A stretch of DNA of 64,000 bases from contig NZ_BLAF01000040.1 in assembly GCF_009687885.1 (NCBI RefSeq), forward strand, positions 45,941 through 109,940, written 5' to 3'. The notes below the pieces were generated by a model. The model was not told the origin of the DNA. It did no database searches and worked only from the letters and a program-made list of their open reading frames with translations. Below, one piece after another: positions 49,087 through 58,014 of the stretch; position 1 is the first letter of the stretch; the number at the start of each line of letters is the position of its first letter. Position numbers and translations under genes: made by a program. This DNA is from Acrocarpospora pleiomorpha (GTDB lineage Bacteria; Actinomycetota; Actinomycetes; Streptosporangiales; Streptosporangiaceae).

Positions 49087-49989
49087 TCAGTGGAGGGGCG
49101 TCGTCAGCGCATTCGACGTCGCTCGCTTGGCTGCCTCGGTAAGAGTTGCCAGCACGGCGGCGGTGGCGGGCGGGTCGGGTGGTTCGCCGTAGGTGGCGGC
49201 GTAGATCTGGCGGGGGAAGCCGGTGAGTTCGGTGGTGTGGATGTCGGGGCGGCGGTGGGCTCGCAGCGCGAGTCCGGGCAGGGTGGCGACGCCGTTGCCG
49301 GCGGCGACGAGGGCTTGCACGACGACCATGTCGTCGCTGAGTGATGCGATGCGTGGGGTGAAGCCTTTTTGCCGGCACACGGTGATCAGCTCGTCCTGGC
49401 ACCGCCGGCAACCGCCGATCCAGGCGGAATGGCGATGGTTGGCGATGCTGTCGTCGGGTCGCCGGCTTACGAGGTAGATCGGGTCGTCGCAGAGGTGGAC
49501 GAGGCGGAATCCCTCCTCTTCTTCGAGTGGGGCGTCGGCGTGCTGGAAGATGAGTGCGATGTCGATCTCGCCGTGTCGCAGCATCTGTAGCGCTTCGACC
49601 GGGTGACGGTCGATCAGGCTCAGCTCGAGTCCCGGGTGCGCCTGGGCCAGCGTGGCGGCCGCCTTGGGCACGATCGTGCTCAGCGCCGACGCGTTGGCGG
49701 CCAGGCGAACCCGCCCCGCCTGCAAGCCGACCTGTGCTGCCAGCTCGTTGGTGGCCGCGTCCACCCGTCCCACGATCTCGCTGGCCCGGATGGCCAGCAG
49801 TCGCCCTTCCGGGGTCAATCGGATCCCGCGGCCGACGCGCTGGATGAGCTTGACGCCGGTGGCCGCTTCCAAGCGTGCCAGGTGGTGGCTCACCGACGAT
49901 TGCGAGTAGTGCAGCTCCTTCGCCGCTTCGGTCACGGACTCATGTCGCGCCACCGCGGCCAGAACCTTGAGATGGATCAGGTTGAGCAT
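49087..49989 (-). CDS. LysR-family transcriptional regulator
   Basis: 300 aa. N-terminal winged HTH (LAAVARHESVTEAAKELHYSQ then SSVSHHLARLEAATGVKLIQR) and the periplasmic-binding-protein-like effector domain (residues about 90-290). Start 49989 sits right against a dyad (49990-50008) that is probably its own operator. Divergent from the DHFR-like reductase, which is the usual layout for LysR proteins and their target, so it probably controls that gene. Confidence 0.92.
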   Translation of the reverse strand: MLNLIHLKVLAAVARHESVTEAAKELHYSQSSVSHHLARLEAATGVKLIQRVGRGIRLTPEGRLLAIRASEIVGRVDAATNELAAQVGLQAGRVRLAANASALSTIVPKAAATLAQAHPGLELSLIDRHPVEALQMLRHGEIDIALIFQHADAPLEEEEGFRLVHLCDDPIYLVSRRPDDSIANHRHSAWIGGCRRCQDELITVCRQKGFTPRIASLSDDMVVVQALVAAGNGVATLPGLALRAHRRPDIHTTELTGFPRQIYAATYGEPPDPPATAAVLATLTEAAKRATSNALTTPLH

Positions 49990-50008
49990 TCATCGAGAAT
50001 ATCGATGA
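49990..50008. promoter_or_regulatory. LysR operator candidate
   Basis: TCATCGA-GAATA-TCGATGA: a perfect 7-bp inverted repeat abutting the LysR start codon and 84 bp from the reductase start. The spacing is tighter than the classical T-N11-A site, but it lies in the right place. Confidence 0.6.
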
Positions 50009-50091
50009 GATTGTCGAAATATTAGCATTAGACGTCATTAATCTATTGGTCCATGCTGGTGTCCATAACTCACCATCGAAGGAGCACTCTG

Positions 50092-50739
50092 ATGTCCGAC
50101 GTACGAGTTCACAACTTCTCGATCTCGCTCGATGGCTTCGCTACCGGCGCCGGTCAGGCCCCCGGCGCCCCGTTCGGGCACGCCGGCGAACGCCTGCACG
50201 AGTGGATGTTCGCCACCCAGTTCTGGCATGAGATGGGCGGCGGCCGGGGCGGCAGTGGCGGCGCCGACCACGTGTTCGCCGCGATGCACGGTCCCGGCAT
50301 CGGCGCCGAGATCATGGGCGCCGGCAAGTTCGGCCCGCCGGGCTGGCAGGACGACCCCGACTACAAGGGCGCGTGGGGCGCCAACCCGCCGTTCCATACG
50401 CCGGTCTTCGTGCTCACCCACCGGCCGCGGCCATCGATCGAGATGGAGGGCGACACCACGTTCCACTTCCTTGACGCCACACCCGCCGAGGCGCTCAAGA
50501 GGGCCCGCGAGGCGGCCGGTGGCCAGGACGTGCGTCTCGGCGGCGGGCCCTCGGTGGTACGCGACTTCCTCGCCGAAGGGCTGGTCGATCACATGCACCT
50601 GGTACAGGTCCCGATCGTGCTCGGCCGCGGTGTCCGACTCTGGGACGGCCTGGAGTCGCTGGAGGAGGCGTACCACATCGAGGCGGTCTCGACGCCCTCT
50701 GGCGTCACCCATCTGACATTCACGGCCAAGAGCCGGTGA
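50092..50739 (+). CDS. Dihydrofolate-reductase-like (RibD_C/YyaP) protein
   Basis: 215 aa, from the ATG at 50092 with AAGGAG eight bases upstream. The family fold is shown by HNFSISLDGFATGAGQ at the N-terminus, FHTPVFVLTHRPR in the middle and RLGGGPSVVRDFLAEGLVDH near residue 146, ending VPIVLGRGVRLWDGLE. Such proteins use NADPH in small-molecule reduction; the true substrate is unknown and it is unlikely to be the housekeeping DHFR. Divergent from lysR, whose product probably regulates it. Confidence 0.85.
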   Translation: MSDVRVHNFSISLDGFATGAGQAPGAPFGHAGERLHEWMFATQFWHEMGGGRGGSGGADHVFAAMHGPGIGAEIMGAGKFGPPGWQDDPDYKGAWGANPPFHTPVFVLTHRPRPSIEMEGDTTFHFLDATPAEALKRAREAAGGQDVRLGGGPSVVRDFLAEGLVDHMHLVQVPIVLGRGVRLWDGLESLEEAYHIEAVSTPSGVTHLTFTAKSR

Positions 50740-50754
50740 CCGCGAAGGCGATCA

Positions 50755-51062
50755 AGCTGGCAGACCTTGGACACCCATCTCTTGCGGACGTCGCGGCCCA
50801 ATAACGTCACCGTGCAGATCTCGCCCTTCCGCGCGGGCGCGCATTCAGGCATTCAGGGTGGCTTCCACGTCCTCCGCTTTCGGGAGGCTATTGACCGAGA
50901 CGTCGTATACTTCGAATACTTCCGGGGGGCTCCATCTACATGGAGCAGGATGTGGATATTTCCGCATATATCCAGGTCCTGGATCTTCTCGTGGCTCGGG
51001 CGCTCGGCCCAGAAAAATCTCAAGAGCTGATCAGTTCGATAGCCGACAAGATCCCCGCATAG
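50755..51062 (+). pseudogene. Decayed DUF5753 (XRE-linked) gene remnant
   Basis: Only the C-terminal part of the DUF5753 domain remains, with no start and no N-terminal XRE HTH. The first frame (to about 50934) reads RPNNVTVQISPFRAGAH and VVYFEYFRG. Reading then has to change frame inside the G6 tract at 50933-50938 to continue as GSIYMEQDVDISAYIQVLDL and LVARALGPEKSQELI, ending at the stop 51060-51062. This is the usual DUF5753 tail split by a one-base change. An intact DUF397 gene follows 22 bp later, so this was probably a DUF5753-DUF397 pair. Confidence 0.75.
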
Positions 51063-51084
51063 GTCATTGGAGAGGAAGGTAAGG

Positions 51085-51321
51085 ATGTCCAAAATGGACC
51101 CCTCCGACGTCCACTGGCACAGCAACGGCGGCGCGAACTGTGTCGAAGTCGGCGTTCTCCACTCACCGACCGACGCGGCCGCCCACAAAGCCGACCAGGA
51201 ACGCCTCATCGTCTTCCGTGATTCCAAGAATCCGGAAGGCCCCAAGCTGTACTTCACCCCTGCCGAATGGGAAGCGTTCCGGCTCGGTATGAAGGACGGC
51301 GAATTCGACGACATGATCTGA
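51085..51321 (+). CDS. DUF397 family protein
   Basis: 78 aa from the ATG at 51085 (GGAAGG upstream). Contains WHSNGGANCVEVGVL and VFRDSKNPEGPKLYFTPAEW with the family ending EAFRLGMKDGEF. DUF397 proteins are small partners of XRE/DUF5753 regulators (BldB/WhiJ-like systems) in actinobacteria that control development or antibiotic genes. Here the partner regulator just upstream is broken, so this gene is an orphan unless it serves another DUF5753 protein. Confidence 0.9.
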   Translation: MSKMDPSDVHWHSNGGANCVEVGVLHSPTDAAAHKADQERLIVFRDSKNPEGPKLYFTPAEWEAFRLGMKDGEFDDMI

Positions 51322-51343
51322 CGAAGTCATACCGGCGCGAAAG

Positions 51344-51376
51344 AGCAGCCTCTCCTCATGTGGGGGGCTGCTTTGT
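51344..51376 (+). terminator. Terminator after DUF397
   Basis: AGCAGCC (51344-51350) pairs with GGCTGCT (51366-51372), extended by G-U-capable CTCTCC/GGGG pairs, followed by TTTG. Twenty-two bases after the DUF397 stop. Confidence 0.75.
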
Positions 51377-51397
51377 CGTTCCGAGCCCGCCTCCCCT

Positions 51398-51444
51398 TGT
51401 CAGGCCAACCCTGACAGGGCATGATGTCAGGGTCAGCCTGACAT
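51398..51444. promoter_or_regulatory. Two matching operator dyads before the ClpX-ZBD/HTH gene
   Basis: TGTCAGG-CCAAC-CCTGACA (51398-51416) and ATGTCAGG-GTCAG-CCTGACAT (51424-51444) share the half-site TGTCAGG with a 5-base spacer and centres 27 bp apart. The second ends 20 bp before the ATG (51465), over the expected promoter. Perfect, paired dyads of this kind usually bind two dimers cooperatively; the gene itself encodes an HTH, so autoregulation is likely. Confidence 0.75.
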
Positions 51445-51464
51445 CACTCAGATGAGGAGTGCCC

Positions 51465-51878
51465 ATGCCCGCCCCCAGCCTCGCCGAGCAGGACATTCGC
51501 TGCTCGTTCTGTGCCAAGCCGAAGAACGAGGTCGCCAAGCTGATCGCGGGCGCCGGTGTCTTCATCTGCAACGAATGTGTGCAGCTCTGTGCGGAGATGC
51601 TGAAAGAGATCGCCGAGTCCGAAGCCGCTCCGGCCGCGCAGTCCGTACCGACCGCTGAGCTGCCCGAAATACCGGAAGTGCCCTGGCCGGACGCGATGAC
51701 CGACGAGGAGATTCTCGACTTCCTGCCCAGGATCGCGTCGGTTGGCGCGCAGGTGGACGCCAACCTCAAGGTCTGGGTGGAGCGGCTGCGCGACCGTGGC
51801 GTCACCTGGGCCAGGATCGGCGCCGCCCTCGGGACCACCCGCCAGTCCGCCTGGGAGAAGTTCTCCGGCGAGGAGTGA
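51465..51878 (+). CDS. ClpX zinc-binding domain fused to a C-terminal HTH
   Basis: 137 aa from the ATG at 51465 (GAGGAG six bases upstream). Residues 10-50 are a ClpX-type C4 zinc-binding domain: C13-x2-C16 (CSFC) and C35-x2-C38 (CNEC) with KNEVAKLIAGAGVFI between, as in the N-terminus of ClpX, but the ATPase is absent. A linker (60-85, acidic/Pro-rich) leads to a helical C-terminus with WVERLRDRGVTWARIGAALG and TTRQSAWEKF, an HTH pattern. In ClpX this domain dimerises and recruits substrates/adaptors; fused to an HTH it suggests a DNA-bound protein tied to ClpXP proteolysis. Two dyads lie just upstream. Function not established. Confidence 0.85.
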   Translation: MPAPSLAEQDIRCSFCAKPKNEVAKLIAGAGVFICNECVQLCAEMLKEIAESEAAPAAQSVPTAELPEIPEVPWPDAMTDEEILDFLPRIASVGAQVDANLKVWVERLRDRGVTWARIGAALGTTRQSAWEKFSGEE

Positions 51879-51956
51879 ACCCCTCACCGGTGCGGCATGC
51901 GCCCAAAAGATCCCCATACCAGACAGAACGATCTTGCCTCGCGTATCGGGATCGCT

Positions 51957-51999
51957 ATGTGATCTCAAGAGGGAAATTGTCACGTTTTCGATATCACAT
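51957..51999. repeat. Inverted repeat upstream of the ABC operon
   Basis: ATGTGAT (51957-51963) and ATCACAT (51993-51999), centres 36 bp apart, in the AT-richer part of the 240-bp gap before the FtsX permease gene. The region presumably holds the promoter of the four-gene operon; no clear -35/-10 pair was picked out. Confidence 0.5.
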
Positions 52000-52118
52000 G
52001 TGCATCGCCGCAGCGTATCGGCTGGATCACCTATTCCTTTGACCCATGGTCAAGCGCCCGAAATCCCCTAAGGTGAGCGAAATACCGGACATCGGGGCGA
52101 AAACCTTGGGGGTCGTCG

Positions 52119-55100
52119 ATGCGGGGGCGAACACCGCTGGTCCTGCGGCGCGCGGTCAGCGAGCCGCTGCTGCTGGTGGCCGCGTTCGGCTCCATTCTGC
52201 TCGCCACCACCGCGCTGGTCGCGCTGACCATGTACGCGGTGTCGGTCACCGAGGTCGGCGTCCGGCGCGCCATGGAGACGGCGTCGCTGGAGACCGTGTC
52301 GGCCCGGGTCAGCGCGCCGGTGGACGCGACCACCTTCCAGGCCTTCGACCGGAACGTACGGCTCGAATTCACCGAAACCTACGGCGACATCCCGGCCGAG
52401 GTCAGCGTCAACATCCGCTCCGACTCCTTCGCCCTGCCCGGCCAGGAAAAGCGTGAACTGCCGGAACTCACCCGCTTCGCCGCCTATGAAGGGCTTGAGC
52501 GGCACGCTCGCCTGATCAACGGCGCCTGGCCGAAGGACCAGCCGTCCGGCCCGGTCGAGGCGGTGCTCTCCCAGCCCGCCGCCCAGGCCATGAACGTCTC
52601 GGTCGGCAGCGAGTTCCGCATCGTCGGACGCCTCGACGACAAGCCGGTCGACGTCAGGCTGGCCGGGATCTTCCAGCTCACCGATCCGTACAGTGACCGC
52701 TGGGCCGGGGATGATGTGCTTCGCCGGGGTTCGTCCATCGGCAACTACACGACTTATGGGCCGCTGGTCGTGCCCAGAGAGACCTTCGTCGCGAGGTTCG
52801 CGACGAATGTCACGGCGTCCTGGCTCGCCGTACCGGATCTGCGGGATCTGCCCCGGGACGAGTTACGGCCGTTCGCCGACCACGTCGCCGGGCTCGGCGA
52901 TCGCCTCAAAGCGGATTGTTCCGCCTGTACGGCCTCCAGCCGCCTGCCCGACATGCTCGCCCAGCTCGACCAGGCCGCCCTGGTGGCCCGCTCGACCATG
53001 CTGGTGCCGGTGCTCCAGCTGCTCCTGCTCGCCGCCTACGCGCTGATGCTGACCGCGCGCCTGCTCGCCGACCACCGGCGCATGGAGGTGGCGCTGCTGC
53101 GCTCGCGCGGCGCGGGCAGCGTGCGCCTCGGCCTGCTCGCGGGCGCGGAGTCGCTGCTGGTCGCGGTGCCGTGCGCAATCGTCGCGCCGTTCCTGGCCCC
53201 GCCGCTGCTGCAGCTGGTCAGCTCCATCCCGTGGTTCAAGGCCTCGGGCGTACGGCTCACGCCCACGCCGGACACGATGACATTCGTGGTGTCGGCGGGG
53301 GTGGCGGTGGCCTGCGCGATCCTGCTGGCGTTGCCGGCGGTGCGGGGCGCACGGCGTACGTACGTGGAGGAGCAGTCGGCGCGCGGGCGGGGCGAGAAGC
53401 AGGGGCTGATCCAGCGGGCGGGCGGCGACCTGGTGCTGCTCGCGGTGGCGGCGCTGGCGGTGTGGCAGTTGCGGCGCTACGGCGCGCCGGTGACGTCCAC
53501 CGCGGGCGGCGGGCTCGGGATCGACCCGCTGATCGTGATGGGGCCGGCGCTGGCGCTGCTGTGCGGCGGCATGCTGGGGCTGCGGCTTGTCCCGATCGTG
53601 GCCAAGCTGGCAGAACGGCTCACCAGCAGGCGGCGGTCGCTGGCTCCGGCGCTGGGCGCGTGGCAGGTGAGCCGCCGGCCGCTGCGCTACTCGGGTCCGG
53701 TGCTGCTGCTCACCATGGCCATCGCGATCGGCGTGGTGTCGATCGCCACGGCGGCGACCTGGCGTAACTCGCAGCGGGATCAGGCCGATCACCTCGCCTC
53801 CGCCGATCTTCGGGTGGCGGGTCCCGTGGCGGGCGCCGAACTGGGCCCGCTCGGCCGGGGCCCCACCTTCGCGAAGCTGCCCGGCGTGACCACGGCCAGC
53901 CCGGTCTACCGCGGCTCGGTTGAAGTGGGCGCGGTGGACGCCACGTTCCTGGCGGTCGACGCGACCAAGCTGGACCGGCTGATGACGCTCCGCGGCGACC
54001 TGGCCGAGGACCCGGTGGCCACGCTCGGGCGGGATCTGGCCGGGGAGCGGCCCGAGTTCCCGGCGGTCCAGGTTCCCGGAACGCCGAAGACGCTCGCGAT
54101 GACCGTCCGGCTCGAACTCGGCAAACCCGACGTGGCCGCGTCCTACCGGAGCCTGGCGCCCCGGCTGGTGCTGCGGGACGCGCTCGGCGCGCGGCACGAG
54201 GCCGGGGCCGGGCTGCTGGTTCCGGACGGCGCCGACCATGTGCTCACGGTGGACCTGACCGCGTTCGCGGGACGGTCGGGGTCCATCGCGTACCCGCTGA
54301 GCCTGACCGGCCTGCTGCTGGACGTGCCGGTGCCGGCGATCGGGTCGCCGTTCACGATGAGCGTGTCCGGTATCGCCGCCGACGGGCAGCCGCTCGCCGC
54401 GCCCGAGTGGACGGCCATCGTCCGGGGCACCGGGCAGCTGCCGCCGCCGGAGGCCATCGCCGGCGGGCTGCTCACCCTGCAGGTGCCGCGCGCCAACGCC
54501 GAGGAGTTCCCCGAAGCGCAGAGCCCGGGCTTCGTGGCGGTGATTCCGGGGACGCCCGAGACGCCGCTGCTGCCGGTCGTGGTCACCGCCGACGTGGCCG
54601 CGTCGGCGAAGCTGGCCGTGGGGCGGGCCTCGCAGCTGTCCATCGACGGGCAGGATATTCCGGTCATGCCGGTCGGGATCGTGACCGCGATGCCGGGGAC
54701 GAGTGGGAACGCTCCCGCCGTACTCGCCGATCTGGAGACCTTGCAGGCGCGGGACCTGACGACGGCGCGGCCGCCGCACCTGGCCGGGGAGTGGTGGCTG
54801 GCCACCCCGGACGAGCGGGCCGCGGCCGAGCTGGCCGCGCACCCCGAATGGGATCACACCGTGGTGGATCGGGCCGCGCTGACCCGGCAACTGCGCGACG
54901 ACCCGCTGGCCAGCGGCCTGCAGGGGGCGCTGATCCTCGGCTTCGCGGCGGCGCTGGTGTTCGCGGTGCTCGGCTTCATGGTCAACGCGGCCGTGGCGGC
55001 CCGGGAGCGGATGACCGAGTTCGTGCTGCTGCGCGCGCTCGGGGTGAGCTTCCGGCAGGTGTTCGGGCTGCTCGCGGTGGAGCAGGCGTTCATCATCGGC

Positions 55101-55340
55101 CTCTCGCTGCTCGGCGGCACCGTGCTCGCCGCCGTCGTGGCCACCCTGGTCGTGCCGCACATCGTGCTGACCGGGCAGGCCACCTCGGTCACGCCCGGCG
55201 TGCTGCTGGACATTCCATGGGGCGCGACGATCGCCCTGCTCGCGGCCGTGACCGTGGTGCTGTTCGCGGTGGTGGGCGGGCTCGCCCGCACGCTGCGCCG
55301 CCAGGGGCTCGGCCGCGCGCTGCGCATCGGGGAGGACTGA
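52119..55340 (+). CDS. FtsX-like ABC permease, 1073 aa
   Basis: Very large permease of the FtsX/MacB class. About ten hydrophobic segments: one near the N-terminus (LLLVAAFGSILLATTALVAL), a cluster at about 290-415 (LVPVLQLLLLAAYALMLTAR, AESLLVAVPCAIVAPFLAPP), more near 440-560, and a C-terminal set (LILGFAAALVFAVLGFMVN, IIGLSLLGGTVLAAVVATL, IALLAAVTVVLFAVVGGLA). Two extracytoplasmic domains of 200-350 residues separate the clusters, as in FtsX pairs joined in one chain. MTEFVLLRALGVSFRQVFG is the family coupling segment. First gene of permease-permease-ATPase-ATPase; the operon has no adjacent regulator or peptidase, so the substrate is unknown. Confidence 0.88.
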   Translation: MRGRTPLVLRRAVSEPLLLVAAFGSILLATTALVALTMYAVSVTEVGVRRAMETASLETVSARVSAPVDATTFQAFDRNVRLEFTETYGDIPAEVSVNIRSDSFALPGQEKRELPELTRFAAYEGLERHARLINGAWPKDQPSGPVEAVLSQPAAQAMNVSVGSEFRIVGRLDDKPVDVRLAGIFQLTDPYSDRWAGDDVLRRGSSIGNYTTYGPLVVPRETFVARFATNVTASWLAVPDLRDLPRDELRPFADHVAGLGDRLKADCSACTASSRLPDMLAQLDQAALVARSTMLVPVLQLLLLAAYALMLTARLLADHRRMEVALLRSRGAGSVRLGLLAGAESLLVAVPCAIVAPFLAPPLLQLVSSIPWFKASGVRLTPTPDTMTFVVSAGVAVACAILLALPAVRGARRTYVEEQSARGRGEKQGLIQRAGGDLVLLAVAALAVWQLRRYGAPVTSTAGGGLGIDPLIVMGPALALLCGGMLGLRLVPIVAKLAERLTSRRRSLAPALGAWQVSRRPLRYSGPVLLLTMAIAIGVVSIATAATWRNSQRDQADHLASADLRVAGPVAGAELGPLGRGPTFAKLPGVTTASPVYRGSVEVGAVDATFLAVDATKLDRLMTLRGDLAEDPVATLGRDLAGERPEFPAVQVPGTPKTLAMTVRLELGKPDVAASYRSLAPRLVLRDALGARHEAGAGLLVPDGADHVLTVDLTAFAGRSGSIAYPLSLTGLLLDVPVPAIGSPFTMSVSGIAADGQPLAAPEWTAIVRGTGQLPPPEAIAGGLLTLQVPRANAEEFPEAQSPGFVAVIPGTPETPLLPVVVTADVAASAKLAVGRASQLSIDGQDIPVMPVGIVTAMPGTSGNAPAVLADLETLQARDLTTARPPHLAGEWWLATPDERAAAELAAHPEWDHTVVDRAALTRQLRDDPLASGLQGALILGFAAALVFAVLGFMVNAAVAARERMTEFVLLRALGVSFRQVFGLLAVEQAFIIGLSLLGGTVLAAVVATLVVPHIVLTGQATSVTPGVLLDIPWGATIALLAAVTVVLFAVVGGLARTLRRQGLGRALRIGED

Positions 55341-55341
55341 C

Positions 55342-58014
55342 ATGAACGCCTGGCAGCTGGTCCGGGTGCATCGGGGCGCGGCGGCCGTGCTCGCGCTGCT
55401 CGCCCTCACCGCGTCGCTGCTGATGGCGGGACTCCCCCGGGGTTTCGAAGCCGCGTACGACGATGCGCTGGCCGCCATGATCGACGAGGTGGTGGCCCCG
55501 CAGACCGACCTGGCGGTGCGGTTGCGCCCCAACTCCCCTGAGGACGAACTGCACGAGCGCGGCGAGTTCACCGCGCTGGACCGGCTGTGGCGGAACGCGC
55601 TGCCGCCCCTGCTGTCCACCGCCGTCATCGCCGGAGGGACCAGCCACCAGTCCGCCCAGACCTACGGAACGCCGGTTTCCGGAGTGATCGGAAGGCCGAC
55701 GCCGCCGCAACGGTATGTGGATCTGGCCTGGGCGTCCAACCTCGAGGAAAAGATCCGCTATGTAGAGGGACGGGAGCCTGGCGCCCCCAGAACGCTCGCC
55801 ACCGTGCCCGGCAACCCGGACCTGAAGAACGTCCCGCTCTTCGAGATCGGCCTGGTACCGGAAGCCGCAGACGCCATGCGGCTCCCGGTCGGCACCACCG
55901 TGCTGCTCGGCAACAGCTACACGATCGCGGCCGAAGTCGTCGGCCTGTTCGAGGCGATCGACCCGTCCGACGGCTTCTGGGAGCACAACCCCGAGGTCAA
56001 ACGGGTCACCGTACGATGGCTCCCGCAGGCCGACGAACCCGACCTGATGGCCGTCGGAGTCATTCCGGACGCGGGGCTGCGGGAGCTGAACTCGCGGCGC
56101 GAGCTGTACTACTCGTGGGTGCTCGGCATCGACGGATCCCCGATCAACGCCAGGAACGCGACCCCGATGATCCAGGACATCGTCGACTTCCGGCAGCGGG
56201 TGGAGCAGCAGGACGAGGGCGGCGACACCGGCATCGCGCAGATCTCCGCGGCCAGGTTCGAGCTGAACACCAGCCTGGATCCGCTGCTCGAAGGATTCCT
56301 GACCCAGCTGCGCACCGCGCAGACGCTGATGTTCCTCATGCTGGGCGGGCTGGCGGTGGTCGCGCTCGGCGTGATCGCGCTCGCCGTCCAGCTGCTCGCC
56401 GAGCGGATGCGCGCCGGGCTCGGCCTGGTGCGGGCGCGCGGCGGCTCGCTCGGCCAGATCACCAGGGCGGGCACGGGGGCGACCGCGCTGATCGTCGTGC
56501 CCGCCGCCCTCGCCGGATACGCGGCGTCCTACCTGGTCCCTGGGCCGATCACGCCGATCGTGCACCTCAGCCCCGCGATCCTGGCGGTGACGACCATCGC
56601 CTTCGCGGCGGTTCGGCTCGCGTTCGCGCACCGCAAGCCCCTGCACGACAGCCGCAACGACGTCGTCGCGCCGAAGTCGTCGCCGCGCCGGATCGCGCTC
56701 GAACTGCTGGTGATCGTGCTCGCCCTGGGCGGGGCATACCTGCTGCGCACCCGCGGCCTCACCACCGACGTGGCCGAGCTCGGCGCCGACCCGTTCCTGC
56801 TGCTCGTCCCCGCCGCGCTCACCCTGGCCGCCGCGCTGATCACGCTGCGCTGCTACCCGCTGCCGCTCCGCCTGATCGTACGGCTGGCCAACCGGCGCCG
56901 CGGGGCCGTGCCCTTCCTCGGCCTGACCCTGGCCGCCCGGTCCCGGGGCGCCACGTCGCTGCCGGTGCTGATCCTGCTGCCCGCGCTGGCCGTGTCCGTG
57001 TTAGGCGCCCTGGTCTCGGGGGCGATCTTCGAAACCCAGCGGACCGCCGCCTGGCAGACCGTCGGCGCGCCCGCGCGGGTCGAACGCGCCGCCGAGATCC
57101 CCGCGGACGTGATCGCGAAGGTGCGGGCGCTGCCCGGGGTGACGTCGGTGCTGCCGGTCGCCAAGGGGACCGTGCAGGTGGCGACCGGCGGGCGGACGGC
57201 CACCGTGCTCGCCATGGATCTGGCCGCCTATCGGGAGCTGGTCGCGGGAAGCCCGCTGGTGGTGCCGGATCCGCCGGTCGGGGACGGTATTCCGGCGCTG
57301 GTGTCGGGGAGTCTCACGCCGTACCCGTCGATTGAGATCGGGTGGCATACCCGGATGAAGCTCACCAACGTGGGGTCGATCGAGAAGCTGCCGGGGCTGG
57401 CGTTCGAGAGCAGCGACCTGATCGTCATGCCGTACGAAGGACCCAAGATCGCCGGGTTGCGGACCTACACCAACATCCTGCTGATCGGCGGGCACGTCGA
57501 TCAGGGCCTGTTGCAGCGCACGGTCGGGCTCTCCGACGCGTTGGTGGACACCCTCGACTCCACCCGCGCGCGCATCTCCGAGGCGCCGCTGGCCGGGACG
57601 ATCATCGCCAGCTTCACCATCGTCACCGTGGCGCTCGCCGGGTACGCGCTGATCGCCGTCGTCATCGCCCTCGTCATCGGGGCGGCCGACCGGGCCCGGG
57701 CGCTGTCCTTCCTGCGTACGCTGGGGTTGTCGCAGCGGCAGGCCAGGCTGCTGACCGTGCTGGAAGTGGCGCCGTTGATCGTGCTCACCTCGCTGGCCGG
57801 GCTCGCGCTCGGCATGCTGCTGCCCGCCGCCCTCGGCCCCGGTCTGGATTTGTCGGCCTATGCCGGGATAGCGGTGACCGAGTTTCCGTTGACCTTCACC
57901 ACGCCCATCCTGCTGGCGGCCGGACTCGCCGTCGTCTCCATCCTCGGCGCGTTCGGGCACGCCAGCACCGGCCGCCGCGTCACCACCGCACTTCGAGTGG
58001 GGGAATCCACATGA
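55342..58014 (+). CDS. Second FtsX-like ABC permease, 890 aa
   Basis: Starts one base after the previous stop. Again about ten membrane segments with two long outside domains, and the family coupling stretches AGLGLVRARGGSLGQITRAG and RALSFLRTLGLSQRQARLLT. The C-terminal segments (TIVTVALAGYALIAVVIALV and LLAAGLAVVSILGAFGH) are typical of FtsX. It is not a simple duplicate of the first permease: shorter and different in the outside domains. Stop overlaps the ATPase start (ATGA). The two permeases probably form a heterodimeric complex. Confidence 0.88.
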   Translation: MNAWQLVRVHRGAAAVLALLALTASLLMAGLPRGFEAAYDDALAAMIDEVVAPQTDLAVRLRPNSPEDELHERGEFTALDRLWRNALPPLLSTAVIAGGTSHQSAQTYGTPVSGVIGRPTPPQRYVDLAWASNLEEKIRYVEGREPGAPRTLATVPGNPDLKNVPLFEIGLVPEAADAMRLPVGTTVLLGNSYTIAAEVVGLFEAIDPSDGFWEHNPEVKRVTVRWLPQADEPDLMAVGVIPDAGLRELNSRRELYYSWVLGIDGSPINARNATPMIQDIVDFRQRVEQQDEGGDTGIAQISAARFELNTSLDPLLEGFLTQLRTAQTLMFLMLGGLAVVALGVIALAVQLLAERMRAGLGLVRARGGSLGQITRAGTGATALIVVPAALAGYAASYLVPGPITPIVHLSPAILAVTTIAFAAVRLAFAHRKPLHDSRNDVVAPKSSPRRIALELLVIVLALGGAYLLRTRGLTTDVAELGADPFLLLVPAALTLAAALITLRCYPLPLRLIVRLANRRRGAVPFLGLTLAARSRGATSLPVLILLPALAVSVLGALVSGAIFETQRTAAWQTVGAPARVERAAEIPADVIAKVRALPGVTSVLPVAKGTVQVATGGRTATVLAMDLAAYRELVAGSPLVVPDPPVGDGIPALVSGSLTPYPSIEIGWHTRMKLTNVGSIEKLPGLAFESSDLIVMPYEGPKIAGLRTYTNILLIGGHVDQGLLQRTVGLSDALVDTLDSTRARISEAPLAGTIIASFTIVTVALAGYALIAVVIALVIGAADRARALSFLRTLGLSQRQARLLTVLEVAPLIVLTSLAGLALGMLLPAALGPGLDLSAYAGIAVTEFPLTFTTPILLAAGLAVVSILGAFGHASTGRRVTTALRVGEST

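Noticed and set aside
52863..55628. 921-aa frame on the minus strand across the FtsX genes
   Set aside because: Histidine/arginine/glycine-rich antisense frame without domains; the plus-strand permease explains the region.
55587..57335. 582-aa Arg-rich plus-strand frame
   Set aside because: Alternative frame of the second FtsX permease; composition is non-protein-like.
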